A stretch of 64,000 nt of DNA, from assembly GCF_000156195.1 (NCBI RefSeq), contig NZ_GG688335.1:17985-81984 (forward strand), in the 5' to 3' direction. Positions 8,703 to 17,958 of this stretch are shown here, piece by piece; position 1 is the stretch's first letter; each line of letters begins with the position of its first letter. The stretch is from Bacteroides finegoldii DSM 17565 (GTDB taxonomy: Bacteria; Bacteroidota; Bacteroidia; Bacteroidales; Bacteroidaceae). Under the pieces are notes generated by a model. That model saw only the letters and a list, made by a program, of their open reading frames with translations, had not been told where the DNA came from and searched no databases. Both the position numbers and the translations under genes were made by a program.

Positions 8703-11015
8703 ATGCGACAAACATTCATCGCTATGGGAATTTGTTGTGCTATCGGCATTTCCACATTAGCTTGTCAGGATAAAAGCAAAGATTACACCGATCCTACGCT
8801 GCCTGTGTCCGAACGTGTCTCCAGCCTGATGTCTCAAATGACATTGGAGGAAAAAGTTGCCCAAATGTGCCAATACGTGGGATTGGAACACATGAAGAAA
8901 GCAGAAAAGGATATGTCCGCCGAAGACTTGAAACACAGTCATTCGCAGGGTTTCTATCCCAATCTACATTCTTCCGATGTGGAAGAGATGACGAAAAAAG
9001 GACTGATTAGCTCGTTCCTGCACGTGGTAAAGGCCGAAGAAGCCAACTATCTGCAATCGCTGGCACAGCAAAGCCGCCTGAAGATTCCACTCCTGATTGG
9101 CATTGACGCCATTCATGGAAACGGTTTGTATCGTGGTTCGACCATTTACCCCACTCCTATCGGACAGGCAGCTACTTTTGACCCTGCACTGGTAGAACGG
9201 ATGTCGCGGGAGACTGCTATTGAAATGCGTGCCAGCGGTATGCACTGGACGTTTACTCCGAACGTGGAAGTGGCGCGTGACGCTCGCTGGGGACGTGTGG
9301 GCGAAACATTCGGCGAAGATCCCTATCTGGTAGGACAGATGGGGGCGGCTACCGTACGCGGATTCCAGACAAAGGATTTCACGGGAAACGATAAAGTGAT
9401 TGCGTGTGCAAAGCATCTTGTAGGTGGCAGTCAGCCAGCCAACGGAATCAACGGTGCTCCTGCCGAGTTATCGGAAAGAACGTTGCAGGAGGTATTTTTC
9501 CCGCCTTTCAAAGATTGTCTGGAAGCGGGGGTATTTACAGTGATGACGGCTCATAATGAGTTGAACGGGATTCCTTGTCACGGAAACAAGTATCTGATGA
9601 CGGAAGTATTACGCAATCAGTGGAAGTTTGACGGTTTTGTTGTCAGCGACTGGATGGATATTGAGCGCATGCACGACTATCACAACGTAGCCGAAACGCT
9701 GAAAGACGCTTACCAGATCAGTGTAGATGCCGGAATGGGAATGCACATGCATGGACCGGAATTCTACGAAGCTATCATTGAGTGTGTGAAAGAAGGGAGT
9801 ATTCCTGAAAAGCAGATAGATGCTGCCGTTTCTAAGATTCTGGAAGTTAAATTCAGGTTAGGATTGTTCGAGAATCCGTTTATCGACCTGAAAAAGAAAG
9901 ATGAAATTGTCTTTAATGAGAAACATCAGCAAACGGCACTGGAAGGAGCGCGGAAGTCTATCGTCCTGTTGAAAAATGAAGGCAATATGCTGCCATTGGA
10001 TGCTTCGAAATATAAGAAAGTGTTTGTTACCGGACATAATGCCAACAATCAGTCTATCTTAGGTGACTGGGCAATGGAACAGCCGGAAGAACATGTCACT
10101 ACCGTATTGAAAGGCCTGAAAGCTATCAGTCCCGAAACGAATTATAATTTCCTTGATCTCGGCTGGAATGTACGTTTGCTATCGGACAATCAAATAAAGG
10201 AAGCAGTGCAACAGGCACGCAGCTCCGATCTGGCGATTCTGGTGGTAGGAGAAAACTCAATGCGTTATCATTGGAACGAGAAGACGTGTGGAGAGAACAG
10301 TGACCGTTACGAGCTTTCTTTGCCGGGACGTCAACAGGAACTGGTGGAAGCTGTAGCTGCTACGGGGGTTCCGACAGTCGTTATCCTTGTCAACGGCCGT
10401 CCGCTGACTACCGAATGGATAGATGAAAATATGCCGTGTATCATCGAAGCATGGGAGCCGGGAGTAGCCGGGGGGCAGGCTTTGGCGGAAATTCTTTACG
10501 GAAAAGTGAACCCAAGCGGTAAACTGCCGATTACGATTCCAAGAAGCACCGGACAGATTCAGTGTATGTACAATCATAAATTTACCAACCATTGGTTTCC
10601 GTATGCAACAGGAAATTCATTACCTTTGTACGAGTTCGGTTACGGCTTGAGTTATACGACGTATAAATATGAGAACCTCAAACTGTCTGAAGCAACTATC
10701 ACTCCTGACAAAAGCGTGAAAGTAACTGTAGATGTCACGAATACCGGAAAAATGGATGGCGAAGAAACGGTTCAGCTCTATATCCGCGACGAATACAGTT
10801 CTGCTACCCGCCCTGTAAAGGAGTTGAAGGACTTTGCCCGCATACCTTTGAAAGCAGGAGAAACGAAAGAGGTTTCATTTACTCTCACTCCCGAAATGCT
10901 GTCCTACTATGACGCTAATATGCACTATGGAGTAGAAAAAGGGACTTTCAAGATTATGGTGGGAGCTTCTTCAAGAGATACCGATCTGCAAAGCATTATA
11001 CTTACAGTGAAATAA
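8703..11015 (+). CDS. GH3 beta-glucosidase-like lipoprotein
   Basis: This GH3 enzyme probably releases glucose or short beta-glucosides from oligosaccharides made by the GH5 enzyme. The N-terminus has a lipobox (TLAC, Cys21), so it is membrane anchored. The GH3 N-terminal barrel begins near LMSQMTLEEKVAQM. The nucleophile is Asp316 in VVSDWMD. The C-terminal alpha/beta sandwich follows, and the fibronectin-III-like domain ends the protein (VQLYIRDEYSS). At 770 residues it is full length. It lies 43 bp after the GH5 gene and 7 bp before a second GH3 gene. Beta-glucosidase activity is inferred; GH3 also includes xylosidases. Confidence 0.9.
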   Translation: MRQTFIAMGICCAIGISTLACQDKSKDYTDPTLPVSERVSSLMSQMTLEEKVAQMCQYVGLEHMKKAEKDMSAEDLKHSHSQGFYPNLHSSDVEEMTKKGLISSFLHVVKAEEANYLQSLAQQSRLKIPLLIGIDAIHGNGLYRGSTIYPTPIGQAATFDPALVERMSRETAIEMRASGMHWTFTPNVEVARDARWGRVGETFGEDPYLVGQMGAATVRGFQTKDFTGNDKVIACAKHLVGGSQPANGINGAPAELSERTLQEVFFPPFKDCLEAGVFTVMTAHNELNGIPCHGNKYLMTEVLRNQWKFDGFVVSDWMDIERMHDYHNVAETLKDAYQISVDAGMGMHMHGPEFYEAIIECVKEGSIPEKQIDAAVSKILEVKFRLGLFENPFIDLKKKDEIVFNEKHQQTALEGARKSIVLLKNEGNMLPLDASKYKKVFVTGHNANNQSILGDWAMEQPEEHVTTVLKGLKAISPETNYNFLDLGWNVRLLSDNQIKEAVQQARSSDLAILVVGENSMRYHWNEKTCGENSDRYELSLPGRQQELVEAVAATGVPTVVILVNGRPLTTEWIDENMPCIIEAWEPGVAGGQALAEILYGKVNPSGKLPITIPRSTGQIQCMYNHKFTNHWFPYATGNSLPLYEFGYGLSYTTYKYENLKLSEATITPDKSVKVTVDVTNTGKMDGEETVQLYIRDEYSSATRPVKELKDFARIPLKAGETKEVSFTLTPEMLSYYDANMHYGVEKGTFKIMVGASSRDTDLQSIILTVK

Positions 11016-11022
11016 AATAGAT

Positions 11023-13425
11023 ATGAAGAAATTACTATGTCTCGCCCTGTTATTGTCTGCCGGAAGTGTTTATACCGGCAGCGTTTCGGCAAGCAACCAA
11101 CCTGCCGGTAAGAAATCCGGCAACAACTCAAAGGATATATACAAAAAGACCTGGATTGACTTCAACAAGAACGGTGTAAAGGATGTATATGAAGATCCTT
11201 CCGCGCCTATCGAAGCCCGTATTGCGGATTTGCTTTCGCAAATGACACTGGAGGAGAAGACCTGTCAGATGGCTACTCTCTACGGTTCGGGACGGGTACT
11301 GAAAGATGCATGGCCTACCGACGGATGGTCGACAGAAATCTGGAAAGACGGTATCGGAAATATCGATGAGCAGGCCAACGGGCTGGGTAAGTTCGGTTCT
11401 GAAATCTCCTATCCGTATGCCAACAGTGTGAAGAATCGCCACACCGTTCAGCGCTGGTTTGTGGAACAGACACGACTGGGTATTCCGGTCGATTTTACCA
11501 ATGAGGGAATACGCGGATTGTGCCACGACCGGGCTACCATGTTTCCCGCTCAATGCGGGCAAGGTGCCACGTGGAACAAAAAACTAATCCGGGAAATTGC
11601 GAAAGTCACTGCTGATGAGGCGAAAGCACTCGGATATACCAATATTTATGCTCCGATTCTGGACATCGCACAAGATCCTCGCTGGGGACGTGTAGTTGAA
11701 AGTTATGGAGAAGATCCTTATCTGGTAGGCGAATTGGGTAAGCAAATGATTCTTGGTCTGCAAAGTGAAGGAATCGTTGCCACTCCGAAGCATTTTGCCG
11801 TTTATAGTATTCCGGTCGGTGGACGCGATGGAGGTACACGTACCGATCCGCACGTGGCTCCGCGTGAGATGAAAACTCTGTATCTGGAACCATTCCGTAA
11901 AGGTATTCAGGAGGCGGGTGCATTGGGCGTCATGAGTTCTTACAATGACTATGACGGGGAGCCTGTTTCCGGAAGTTATCATTTCCTCACGGAAATTCTG
12001 CGTCAGCAATGGGGATTTAAGGGATATGTAGTTTCGGATAGTGAAGCGGTGGAATTTCTACACACTAAACATCGTATCACTCCGACTGAAGAAGAAATGG
12101 CTGCACAAGTGGTAAATGCCGGATTGAATATCCGCACGAACTTCACTCCGCCACAGGATTTTATTCTTCCATTGCGTCGTGCTATTAGTGAGGGAAAAGT
12201 CTCTCTGCATACGCTCGATCAACGTGTTGGTGAGATTCTCCGTGTCAAGTTTATGATGGGGCTTTTTGATAATCCGTATCCCGGTGATGACCGTCGCCCG
12301 GAAGTGGTAGTGCATAATGCCGCCCATCAGGATGTATCTATGAGAGCAGCTTTAGAGTCCATCGTGCTTTTGAAGAATGAAAAAGAGATGCTTCCGCTAT
12401 CCAAGAGTTTTAGCAAAATAGCTGTTATCGGTCCGAATGCGGAAGAAGTGAAAGAACTGACTTGCAGATACGGTCCCGCCAATGCATCTATAAAGACTGT
12501 CTATCAGGGAATCAAAGAATATCTGCCCAATGCAGAAGTTCGCTATGCAAAAGGTTGTGATATTATTGATAAGTATTTCCCGGAGAGTGAACTATACAAT
12601 GTTCCATTAGACACACAGGAGCAAGCGATGATTAATGAAGCCGTAGAATTAGCAAAGGCTTCGGATGTCGCTATCCTTGTATTAGGTGGAAATGAGAAGA
12701 CGGTTCGGGAAGAATTCTCACGTACCAACCTCGATCTCTGCGGGCGCCAACAGCAATTATTGGAAGCTGTTTATGCTACAGGAAAACCTGTCGTTCTGGT
12801 AATGGTAGACGGAAGAGCAGCTACTATCAATTGGGCAAACAAATATGTTCCTGCCATCATTCATGCATGGTTCCCCGGCGAATTCATGGGAGATGCTATT
12901 GCCAAGGTTCTTTTCGGAGACTATAACCCGGGCGGACGTCTGGCAGTTACTTTCCCGAAATCTGTGGGACAGATACCTTTCGCTTTCCCATTCAAACCGG
13001 GTTCGGATTCTAAAGGAAAAGTCCGTGTTGCCGGTGTGCTTTATCCTTTCGGATATGGTTTAAGCTATACGACCTTCGGATATTCAGACTTGAAAATCTC
13101 CAAACCAGTTATCGGGGCACAAGAGAATATCACTCTTTCATGCACTGTAAAGAATACAGGAAAGAAAGCTGGGGATGAAGTGGTCCAGCTTTATATCCGT
13201 GATGATTTTAGTAGCGTAACAACCTACGATAAAGTATTACGTGGTTTCGAACGTATTCATTTGCAACCGGGAGAAGAACAAACGATTAGCTTTACACTTA
13301 CTCCTCAAGACTTGGGGTTATGGGATAAGAATAATCAGTTTACAGTAGAGCCGGGAAGTTTCTCGGTGATGGTGGGGGCTTCTTCGGTGGATATTCGGTT
13401 GAAAGGAAGTTTCGAGGTTCAATAA
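11023..13425 (+). CDS. GH3 beta-glucosidase-like enzyme, periplasmic
   Basis: This second GH3 enzyme of PUL A has 800 residues and a type I signal peptide (MKKLLCLALLL...VSAS) without a lipobox Cys, so it should be soluble in the periplasm. An extra N-terminal segment with a Ca-binding-like DFNKNGVKDVYEDP motif precedes the GH3 barrel (LLSQMTLEEK). The nucleophile is Asp339 in VVSDSEAV. The C-terminal FnIII-like domain is present (VVQLYIRDDFSS). Its acceptor motif and N-terminus differ clearly from the preceding GH3, so the two probably differ in linkage or chain-length preference. It is the last gene of the operon and is followed by a strong hairpin. Confidence 0.9.
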   Translation: MKKLLCLALLLSAGSVYTGSVSASNQPAGKKSGNNSKDIYKKTWIDFNKNGVKDVYEDPSAPIEARIADLLSQMTLEEKTCQMATLYGSGRVLKDAWPTDGWSTEIWKDGIGNIDEQANGLGKFGSEISYPYANSVKNRHTVQRWFVEQTRLGIPVDFTNEGIRGLCHDRATMFPAQCGQGATWNKKLIREIAKVTADEAKALGYTNIYAPILDIAQDPRWGRVVESYGEDPYLVGELGKQMILGLQSEGIVATPKHFAVYSIPVGGRDGGTRTDPHVAPREMKTLYLEPFRKGIQEAGALGVMSSYNDYDGEPVSGSYHFLTEILRQQWGFKGYVVSDSEAVEFLHTKHRITPTEEEMAAQVVNAGLNIRTNFTPPQDFILPLRRAISEGKVSLHTLDQRVGEILRVKFMMGLFDNPYPGDDRRPEVVVHNAAHQDVSMRAALESIVLLKNEKEMLPLSKSFSKIAVIGPNAEEVKELTCRYGPANASIKTVYQGIKEYLPNAEVRYAKGCDIIDKYFPESELYNVPLDTQEQAMINEAVELAKASDVAILVLGGNEKTVREEFSRTNLDLCGRQQQLLEAVYATGKPVVLVMVDGRAATINWANKYVPAIIHAWFPGEFMGDAIAKVLFGDYNPGGRLAVTFPKSVGQIPFAFPFKPGSDSKGKVRVAGVLYPFGYGLSYTTFGYSDLKISKPVIGAQENITLSCTVKNTGKKAGDEVVQLYIRDDFSSVTTYDKVLRGFERIHLQPGEEQTISFTLTPQDLGLWDKNNQFTVEPGSFSVMVGASSVDIRLKGSFEVQ

Positions 13426-13450
13426 AGAATCCAGAATAATATTTATATAA

Positions 13451-13494
13451 AAAATGTGAGGTAACCTGAATCTTTGGAAGTTACCTCACATTTT
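13451..13494. terminator. Bidirectional terminator between PUL A and cysK
   Basis: A perfect 15-bp stem (AAAATGTGAGGTAAC at 13451-13465 and its complement at 13480-13494) encloses a 14-nt loop. Its A/T ends give U-tracts in both directions, suiting the convergent genes on either side. Confidence 0.85.
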
Positions 13495-13512
13495 CATTTG
13501 ACCAATTATACC

Positions 13513-14460
13513 TTACAAAGGATATTCCTCAAAAGCATACAAAATGGTAGACAGATAACGTTCTCCAGTATCAGGCAATAACGCAACGATCATCTTTCCC
13601 GCATTTTCCGGCCGCTTCGCCAGTTCCGTAGCGGCATATACAGCTGCTCCTGAAGATATACCTACCAATAAACCTTCCTGTTTGGCTAATTCACGACTCG
13701 TACGAATGGCATCGTCATTCTGCACCTGAATAATTTCATCTACGACAGAAGCTTTGTACGTTTTAGGAATAAATCCTGCACCGATTCCCTGAATCTTATG
13801 AGGACCAGGTTTTCCTCCCGACAGTACAGGAGAATCAGATGGTTCCACTGCCACTATCTTTATACTCGGATCACGCATCTTCAATGCCTCACCTACACCG
13901 CTAACTGTCCCGCCAGTACCTACACCGGCTACAAAGATATCGACTTTCCCCTCGGTATCTCTCCATATTTCCAGACCGGTAGTTCGTAAATGCATGGCGG
14001 GGTTAGCAGGATTCTCAAATTGTTGTAAGATGGCAGCTCCCGGAGTTATACCTTTTAAATCTTCCGCTTTGGCAATTGCCCCTTTCATACCATCCGTACC
14101 AGGAGTCAGCACTAATTCTGCTCCTAAGGCTTTCAGAAGATTACGTCGCTCAATACTCATTGTATCAGGCATCGTCAAAATCAGTTTATAGCCTTTCGCT
14201 GCTGAAACAAAAGCCAATCCCACACCGGTATTGCCGCTAGTAGGTTCAATGATCGTTGCTCCGGGTTGTAAGACACCTTTCGTTTCAGCATCCTCAATCA
14301 TAGCCAATGCGATACGGTCCTTAACACTTCCCGCAGGATTAAAAGATTCAATCTTTACAATCAGACGGGCTTTCAAATCATTGTTTTTATTATAGTTACT
14401 AAGTTCCAATAACGGAGTATTACCTACTAGATCCGTCAATTTCTTTGCAATCTTTTCCAT
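13513..14460 (-). CDS. cysK: Cysteine synthase A (O-acetylserine sulfhydrylase)
   Basis: CysK makes L-cysteine from O-acetylserine and sulfide in the cytoplasm using pyridoxal phosphate. The PLP lysine is Lys47 in PAGSVKDR. The PLP phosphate loop is visible as GTGGTVSG and the substrate-binding loop as EPTSGNTG. The length (315 residues) is normal for CysK; there is no CBS domain. It is transcribed alone from a promoter with a -7 element at 14499-14506. A 10-bp inverted repeat lies just upstream of that promoter. Recognition is secure. Confidence 0.95.
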   Translation of the reverse strand: MEKIAKKLTDLVGNTPLLELSNYNKNNDLKARLIVKIESFNPAGSVKDRIALAMIEDAETKGVLQPGATIIEPTSGNTGVGLAFVSAAKGYKLILTMPDTMSIERRNLLKALGAELVLTPGTDGMKGAIAKAEDLKGITPGAAILQQFENPANPAMHLRTTGLEIWRDTEGKVDIFVAGVGTGGTVSGVGEALKMRDPSIKIVAVEPSDSPVLSGGKPGPHKIQGIGAGFIPKTYKASVVDEIIQVQNDDAIRTSRELAKQEGLLVGISSGAAVYAATELAKRPENAGKMIVALLPDTGERYLSTILYAFEEYPL

Positions 14461-14498
14461 ATATATATGTTTTTAAATTTTCTTGTTTCAAGATATGA

Positions 14499-14506
14499 CA
14501 AAGATA
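14499..14506 (-). promoter_or_regulatory. Promoter -7 element for cysK
   Basis: On the minus strand this reads TATCTTTG, matching TAnnTTTG, with a leader of about 35 nt to the cysK ATG. Confidence 0.65.
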
Positions 14507-14535
14507 GTGCAGATTCTGTTCAGGGGAAATACCAT

Positions 14536-14561
14536 AGATGTGGTAATTTCATACCACATCT
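14536..14561. promoter_or_regulatory. Inverted repeat between cysK promoter and cupin gene
   Basis: AGATGTGGTA (14536-14545) and its exact complement (14552-14561) flank a 6-nt loop. It lies 30 bp upstream of the cysK -7 element and 21 bp downstream of the cupin stop. It could be a terminator for the cupin gene, though no good T-run follows, or an operator for cysK. Confidence 0.5.
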
Positions 14562-14582
14562 GTCTGACTTTCGATCTAGATA

Positions 14583-14924
14583 CTACAATAGGAAGTCAGC
14601 CCTCATAGGACTAAATGTATCAATCAGTACACCTGCTTCCAGACAAACACATCCATGAGGCTGGTCAGGTTCTACATAATAACCGTCGCCCGTAGAGAGA
14701 ATTTCTTTCCGGTCACCAATGGTCAGTTCAAACTTGCCGCTTGCGACATAAGTAGCCTGGCTATGATAATGTTGATGTACAGCCCCAACGGCACCTTCCT
14801 CAAACTCCACCTTCACCATCATCAATTGCCCGTCATATCCCATCATCTGACGGCGGATTCCCGGAGCTGGTTTCTTCCAATCCAATTCTTTCTCAAACTG
14901 AAAAGTATCACTACGTGTTTTCAT
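14583..14924 (-). CDS. Cupin-domain protein (KdgF-like)
   Basis: This 113-residue single-domain cupin has the two cupin motifs. The metal ligands are visible in HQHYHSQATYVASG (first motif) and in PDQPHG (second motif). It resembles KdgF, a cupin that speeds opening of unsaturated uronate sugars made by polysaccharide lyases. That would fit the lyase-like genes at 19987-22373, but many cupins share these motifs. There is no signal peptide, so it is cytoplasmic. It lies 29 bp downstream of an esterase gene on the same strand and may be cotranscribed with it. Confidence 0.75.
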   Translation of the reverse strand: MKTRSDTFQFEKELDWKKPAPGIRRQMMGYDGQLMMVKVEFEEGAVGAVHQHYHSQATYVASGKFELTIGDRKEILSTGDGYYVEPDQPHGCVCLEAGVLIDTFSPMRADFLL

Positions 14925-14953
14925 CTTCCAATCTCTTATTATTTATAACTATA

Positions 14954-15766
14954 TTATTTAAACCTCTTCACATAATCTACAATCAGATAGCAAGCCGGAC
15001 CGAGCACCTGACCATGATCGAATCCTTGCATCTCATACAACGTCACTTTCTTATTACCTATACTTTTCAGGACAGCTTCCAACAGCGCATTTTCTTCATA
15101 TCTTGCCGCCATCTCCAGATGCTTGTCCCCCGTTATCAGTACAAGAGGGGCTGTTTCCTTGCGGGCCTTATTTACCGGAGCATATTCATCAACCACCGGA
15201 ATACCGTTAGGCAAACCACGTTCCTTACGAATAGTGAAATGTGTCACCGTCTGACCACTAACCGGAAGATAAGCAGCCACACTATCAGCATCTACTCCAT
15301 ATGTTGCCATATATTTTTTATCCATCGCCAGAATCAATGAAAGATAACCTCCCGCAGAATGGCCGGAAACAAAAATGCGATCCTTACGTCCACCGTACTT
15401 CTCGATGTTCTTGAAAACCCATGCTACAGCTTCAGCTGCATCCTCAATATAAGCAGGATTCTTCGCCTTCGGACTTAAACGATAGTTTACCGCCACCACT
15501 GCAAACCCTTGTTCTGTCAATTCTTTGGGAATAAATTTACTTCCACCTTCCATACCCCCACCGTGGAACCATACGATAGTCGAAAAATCCCTCTTATTTT
15601 CGGGATAATAAATATCAAGTTTACAACGTTCCAGACGATAAGCGTCCATTTCAGAGTCAGGGACATAAGATATATCTTTATCGGTACAATAAGAGTTCTG
15701 TGCTTGAACTATGCATGCAGAAAACAAAAAGAGAAGAAAGCAAATCTTTTTCATAATTTTATTCAT
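14954..15766 (-). CDS. Secreted alpha/beta-hydrolase, putative carbohydrate esterase
   Basis: This is an alpha/beta-hydrolase of the carboxylesterase/BD-FAE type. It has an N-terminal signal peptide (MKKICFLLFLFSACIVQAQ), so it acts in the periplasm or at the surface. The oxyanion-hole motif is WFHGGG, the nucleophile Ser is in SGHSAGG and the catalytic His is in GFDHGQ. The 5'-most possible start is TTG at 15772; ATG at 15766 or 15754 is more likely, and the signal peptide is best from 15754. A role in removing acetyl or feruloyl groups from glycans is inferred. It is followed by the cupin gene. Confidence 0.82.
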   Translation of the reverse strand: MNKIMKKICFLLFLFSACIVQAQNSYCTDKDISYVPDSEMDAYRLERCKLDIYYPENKRDFSTIVWFHGGGMEGGSKFIPKELTEQGFAVVAVNYRLSPKAKNPAYIEDAAEAVAWVFKNIEKYGGRKDRIFVSGHSAGGYLSLILAMDKKYMATYGVDADSVAAYLPVSGQTVTHFTIRKERGLPNGIPVVDEYAPVNKARKETAPLVLITGDKHLEMAARYEENALLEAVLKSIGNKKVTLYEMQGFDHGQVLGPACYLIVDYVKRFK

Positions 15767-15956
15767 TTTCAATGATTCAGTATTACATTAACTATCAACC
15801 TAAACAGTTCATTCTTTTTTCAGACAGGAACAAAGATAAGACCTTATTCCAAGAACATAAGCAAAAAAGACTAAGAAAAGAACTCTTACTATTGATTGGG
15901 TAAAGTTCCAACTTGGACAAACGCTATTCAATTTACCACTTCAAAATAATAAAAGA

Positions 15957-16466
15957 TCACTTATTGATATTGCTTTTAACAATAACTTTGGCATTAATAA
16001 TATCCCGCTTATCAATGTACAATTCAGGTTTCTCACCTGCGCTTTCCACCAAAGCTTCAATGGTGATACATTCATCCGGCAACCATTGTTTAAAATATAG
16101 GGTGTTATCTTTCAACTCGGCTATACTATTGTCTGTAGCGGATATTTGAATAATCTGTTTTATATTTCTCGTATACAAAGGAAGTCCATGCCCTTTAGTC
16201 ACCAAAGATGACTGGATTCCCTCACCCACAATATTCTGATTTCCTGTATTTTTTAGCATATAGCATATTCTCCAAAGATTTTCAATGGGCGTCATATCTT
16301 CATACTTCACAAAAACTGCAAGGCCCGGAACATTCGGTCTTTGTGTCAATAACGTATTTTCCATACAGTAAATTGTCACTCTGGTTTTTCTTCTTGACAT
16401 GTGTGCCAAAAAAACAGTAAATAGTGCGCTGATAATAGCACAGATTATAGAATTTATAGTTCCCAT
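15957..16466 (-). CDS. Small membrane-anchored protein of the HsdS/HsdM module
   Basis: I do not recognise this 169-residue protein. An N-terminal hydrophobic helix (about residues 5-23) ends at basic residues (SRRKTR), predicting an N-out single-pass anchor with a cytoplasmic domain, or the reverse if read as an uncleaved signal. The remaining 140 residues look beta-rich, with two segments that could pair (WRICYMLKNTGNQN and KDNTLYFKQWLPDECITI), like an immunoglobulin-type fold. It starts 7 bp after the methylase stop, so the three genes are almost surely one operon. Its link to the methylase is inferred from that spacing only. Confidence 0.7.
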   Translation of the reverse strand: MGTINSIICAIISALFTVFLAHMSRRKTRVTIYCMENTLLTQRPNVPGLAVFVKYEDMTPIENLWRICYMLKNTGNQNIVGEGIQSSLVTKGHGLPLYTRNIKQIIQISATDNSIAELKDNTLYFKQWLPDECITIEALVESAGEKPELYIDKRDIINAKVIVKSNINK

Positions 16467-16473
16467 GGTATAT

Positions 16474-17958
16474 CTATTTTCTATTTGTTAGCCTGATTAA
16501 CTGCTGTGTACAATACTCTAACTGTTCATTGACAAACTCCAGTCTCTTCTCTAATTTTTCAATTCTTTGCAAAGTTGCTTCTACATCAACTTCCACTCTT
16601 TCAATCTTCTCCTCCACATATTTGACAGTCTGCCAATCATACTTATTGTTTCGAACCTCCTCCTGTGTAGCAATATAAGCCGGGCAACTATTTTCCTGCC
16701 AAACCTGTTCACCACTAAGAAACCCCTTATAAGTGTTTAAAAGCTGTTCGACCATTGTATCCGAAAGTTTATAAATACCTTTATTCGAAATATATCCTTT
16801 ACGCGCATCCATAAACAAAGTCTGCGTCGTCTTCCTGTCTTTTCTGAAAACAAGAATAGCCGTAGAAATAGCCGCACCATAAAACAGATTTTGCGGTAAC
16901 TCAATAACCGCTTCAAGCAAATTATGCTCAATAATCTGATGCCGTATCTTACTTTCACTAGTACGAAACAAAACCCCCGCCGGAACCACGACAACAGCCC
17001 GCCCATTAGGTTTCAAACTTGCCAGAATGTGACTAATATATGCCCATGTAGCCTGACTTCTAGGCGGAATACCATATTGAAAGCGTCCATAACGATCAAA
17101 CTCTGCTTCCTCTGTTGCCCACTTATCTGCAAATGGTGGTATAGAAGCAACAATATCAAACCGCTTTAACCCGCCGTCATCCGTCAGTTTAGGATTACTA
17201 AGGCTATCTCCCCAAAAAAAAGTGGAATCTTTGAATCCATTCAACATCAGATTCATTTTTGTCAATGCATATTGATTCCAGTTTGCCTCTTGCCCGAAAA
17301 TATTAGCTCCCCTGATTCCAACCCTTTTACCAACTTCAACTAGCAGAGTACCACTGCCGGATACCGGATCGCACAAACTATTATTATCTTTATTATCGCC
17401 TATCAATTCCGCCACCAAACCAATAACCTCTTTAGGAGTAAGGACATTATTTATCTTCTTACCCGCCTCTTCGGCAAAAATGTACAATAACAGATTATAT
17501 AAGGCACCGATATCTATTAACTTGCCAGCATCATCTGTTAATGTCAGTTTCTGAAAAAAATGAAGAAGTTCACGCAATTTACTCAATCTCTCATCCGTAT
17601 CTCCCAATATATTACTTTCGAAGTTGATAGCTCTATTAATTTCATAACCTTCAATTACGCGGCTGTTCGCTTGCTCTAATTCATAAAGAGCAACATTTAT
17701 CAACTTGCCAAGCTCCAGCGAGCCAAGTTCTTTGTAAAGATAGTCAAAAGAGCTACGTTCAGACACTAACAACCGAAGGAAAGGTTTATTCTCATCTGAC
17801 TGAAAAGAGTCATTTGATTTGTAGTACTCACTTGCAGATTTCAGAAATAGCAAAGCCAATACATAATCCTTATACTGGTTGACAGAAAGCGTTCCACCTA
17901 AGATTTGTTTCGCCTTACCCGCTATATAATATGCAATTTCTATCATAACATATTTCAT
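16474..17958 (-). CDS. HsdM-like N6-adenine DNA methylase with altered catalytic motif (IPPF)
   Basis: This 494-residue protein has the architecture of a type I modification subunit: an N-terminal helical domain, a SAM-dependent methylase domain from about residue 170, and a C-terminal coiled coil (about 440-492). Motif I is intact (Asp197 in DPVSGSGTLL). Motif IV, normally NPPF or NPPY and needed for N6-adenine transfer, reads SIPPF (Ile273); the codon is ATA, two changes away from Asn. The neighbouring DIV and F residues align well, so the shift is not an alignment slip. It overlaps hsdS by ATGA (17955-17958). It may bind DNA and SAM without methylating, or use an unusual active site. No restriction subunit is in the window. 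Confidence 0.85.
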   Translation of the reverse strand: MKYVMIEIAYYIAGKAKQILGGTLSVNQYKDYVLALLFLKSASEYYKSNDSFQSDENKPFLRLLVSERSSFDYLYKELGSLELGKLINVALYELEQANSRVIEGYEINRAINFESNILGDTDERLSKLRELLHFFQKLTLTDDAGKLIDIGALYNLLLYIFAEEAGKKINNVLTPKEVIGLVAELIGDNKDNNSLCDPVSGSGTLLVEVGKRVGIRGANIFGQEANWNQYALTKMNLMLNGFKDSTFFWGDSLSNPKLTDDGGLKRFDIVASIPPFADKWATEEAEFDRYGRFQYGIPPRSQATWAYISHILASLKPNGRAVVVVPAGVLFRTSESKIRHQIIEHNLLEAVIELPQNLFYGAAISTAILVFRKDRKTTQTLFMDARKGYISNKGIYKLSDTMVEQLLNTYKGFLSGEQVWQENSCPAYIATQEEVRNNKYDWQTVKYVEEKIERVEVDVEATLQRIEKLEKRLEFVNEQLEYCTQQLIRLTNRK

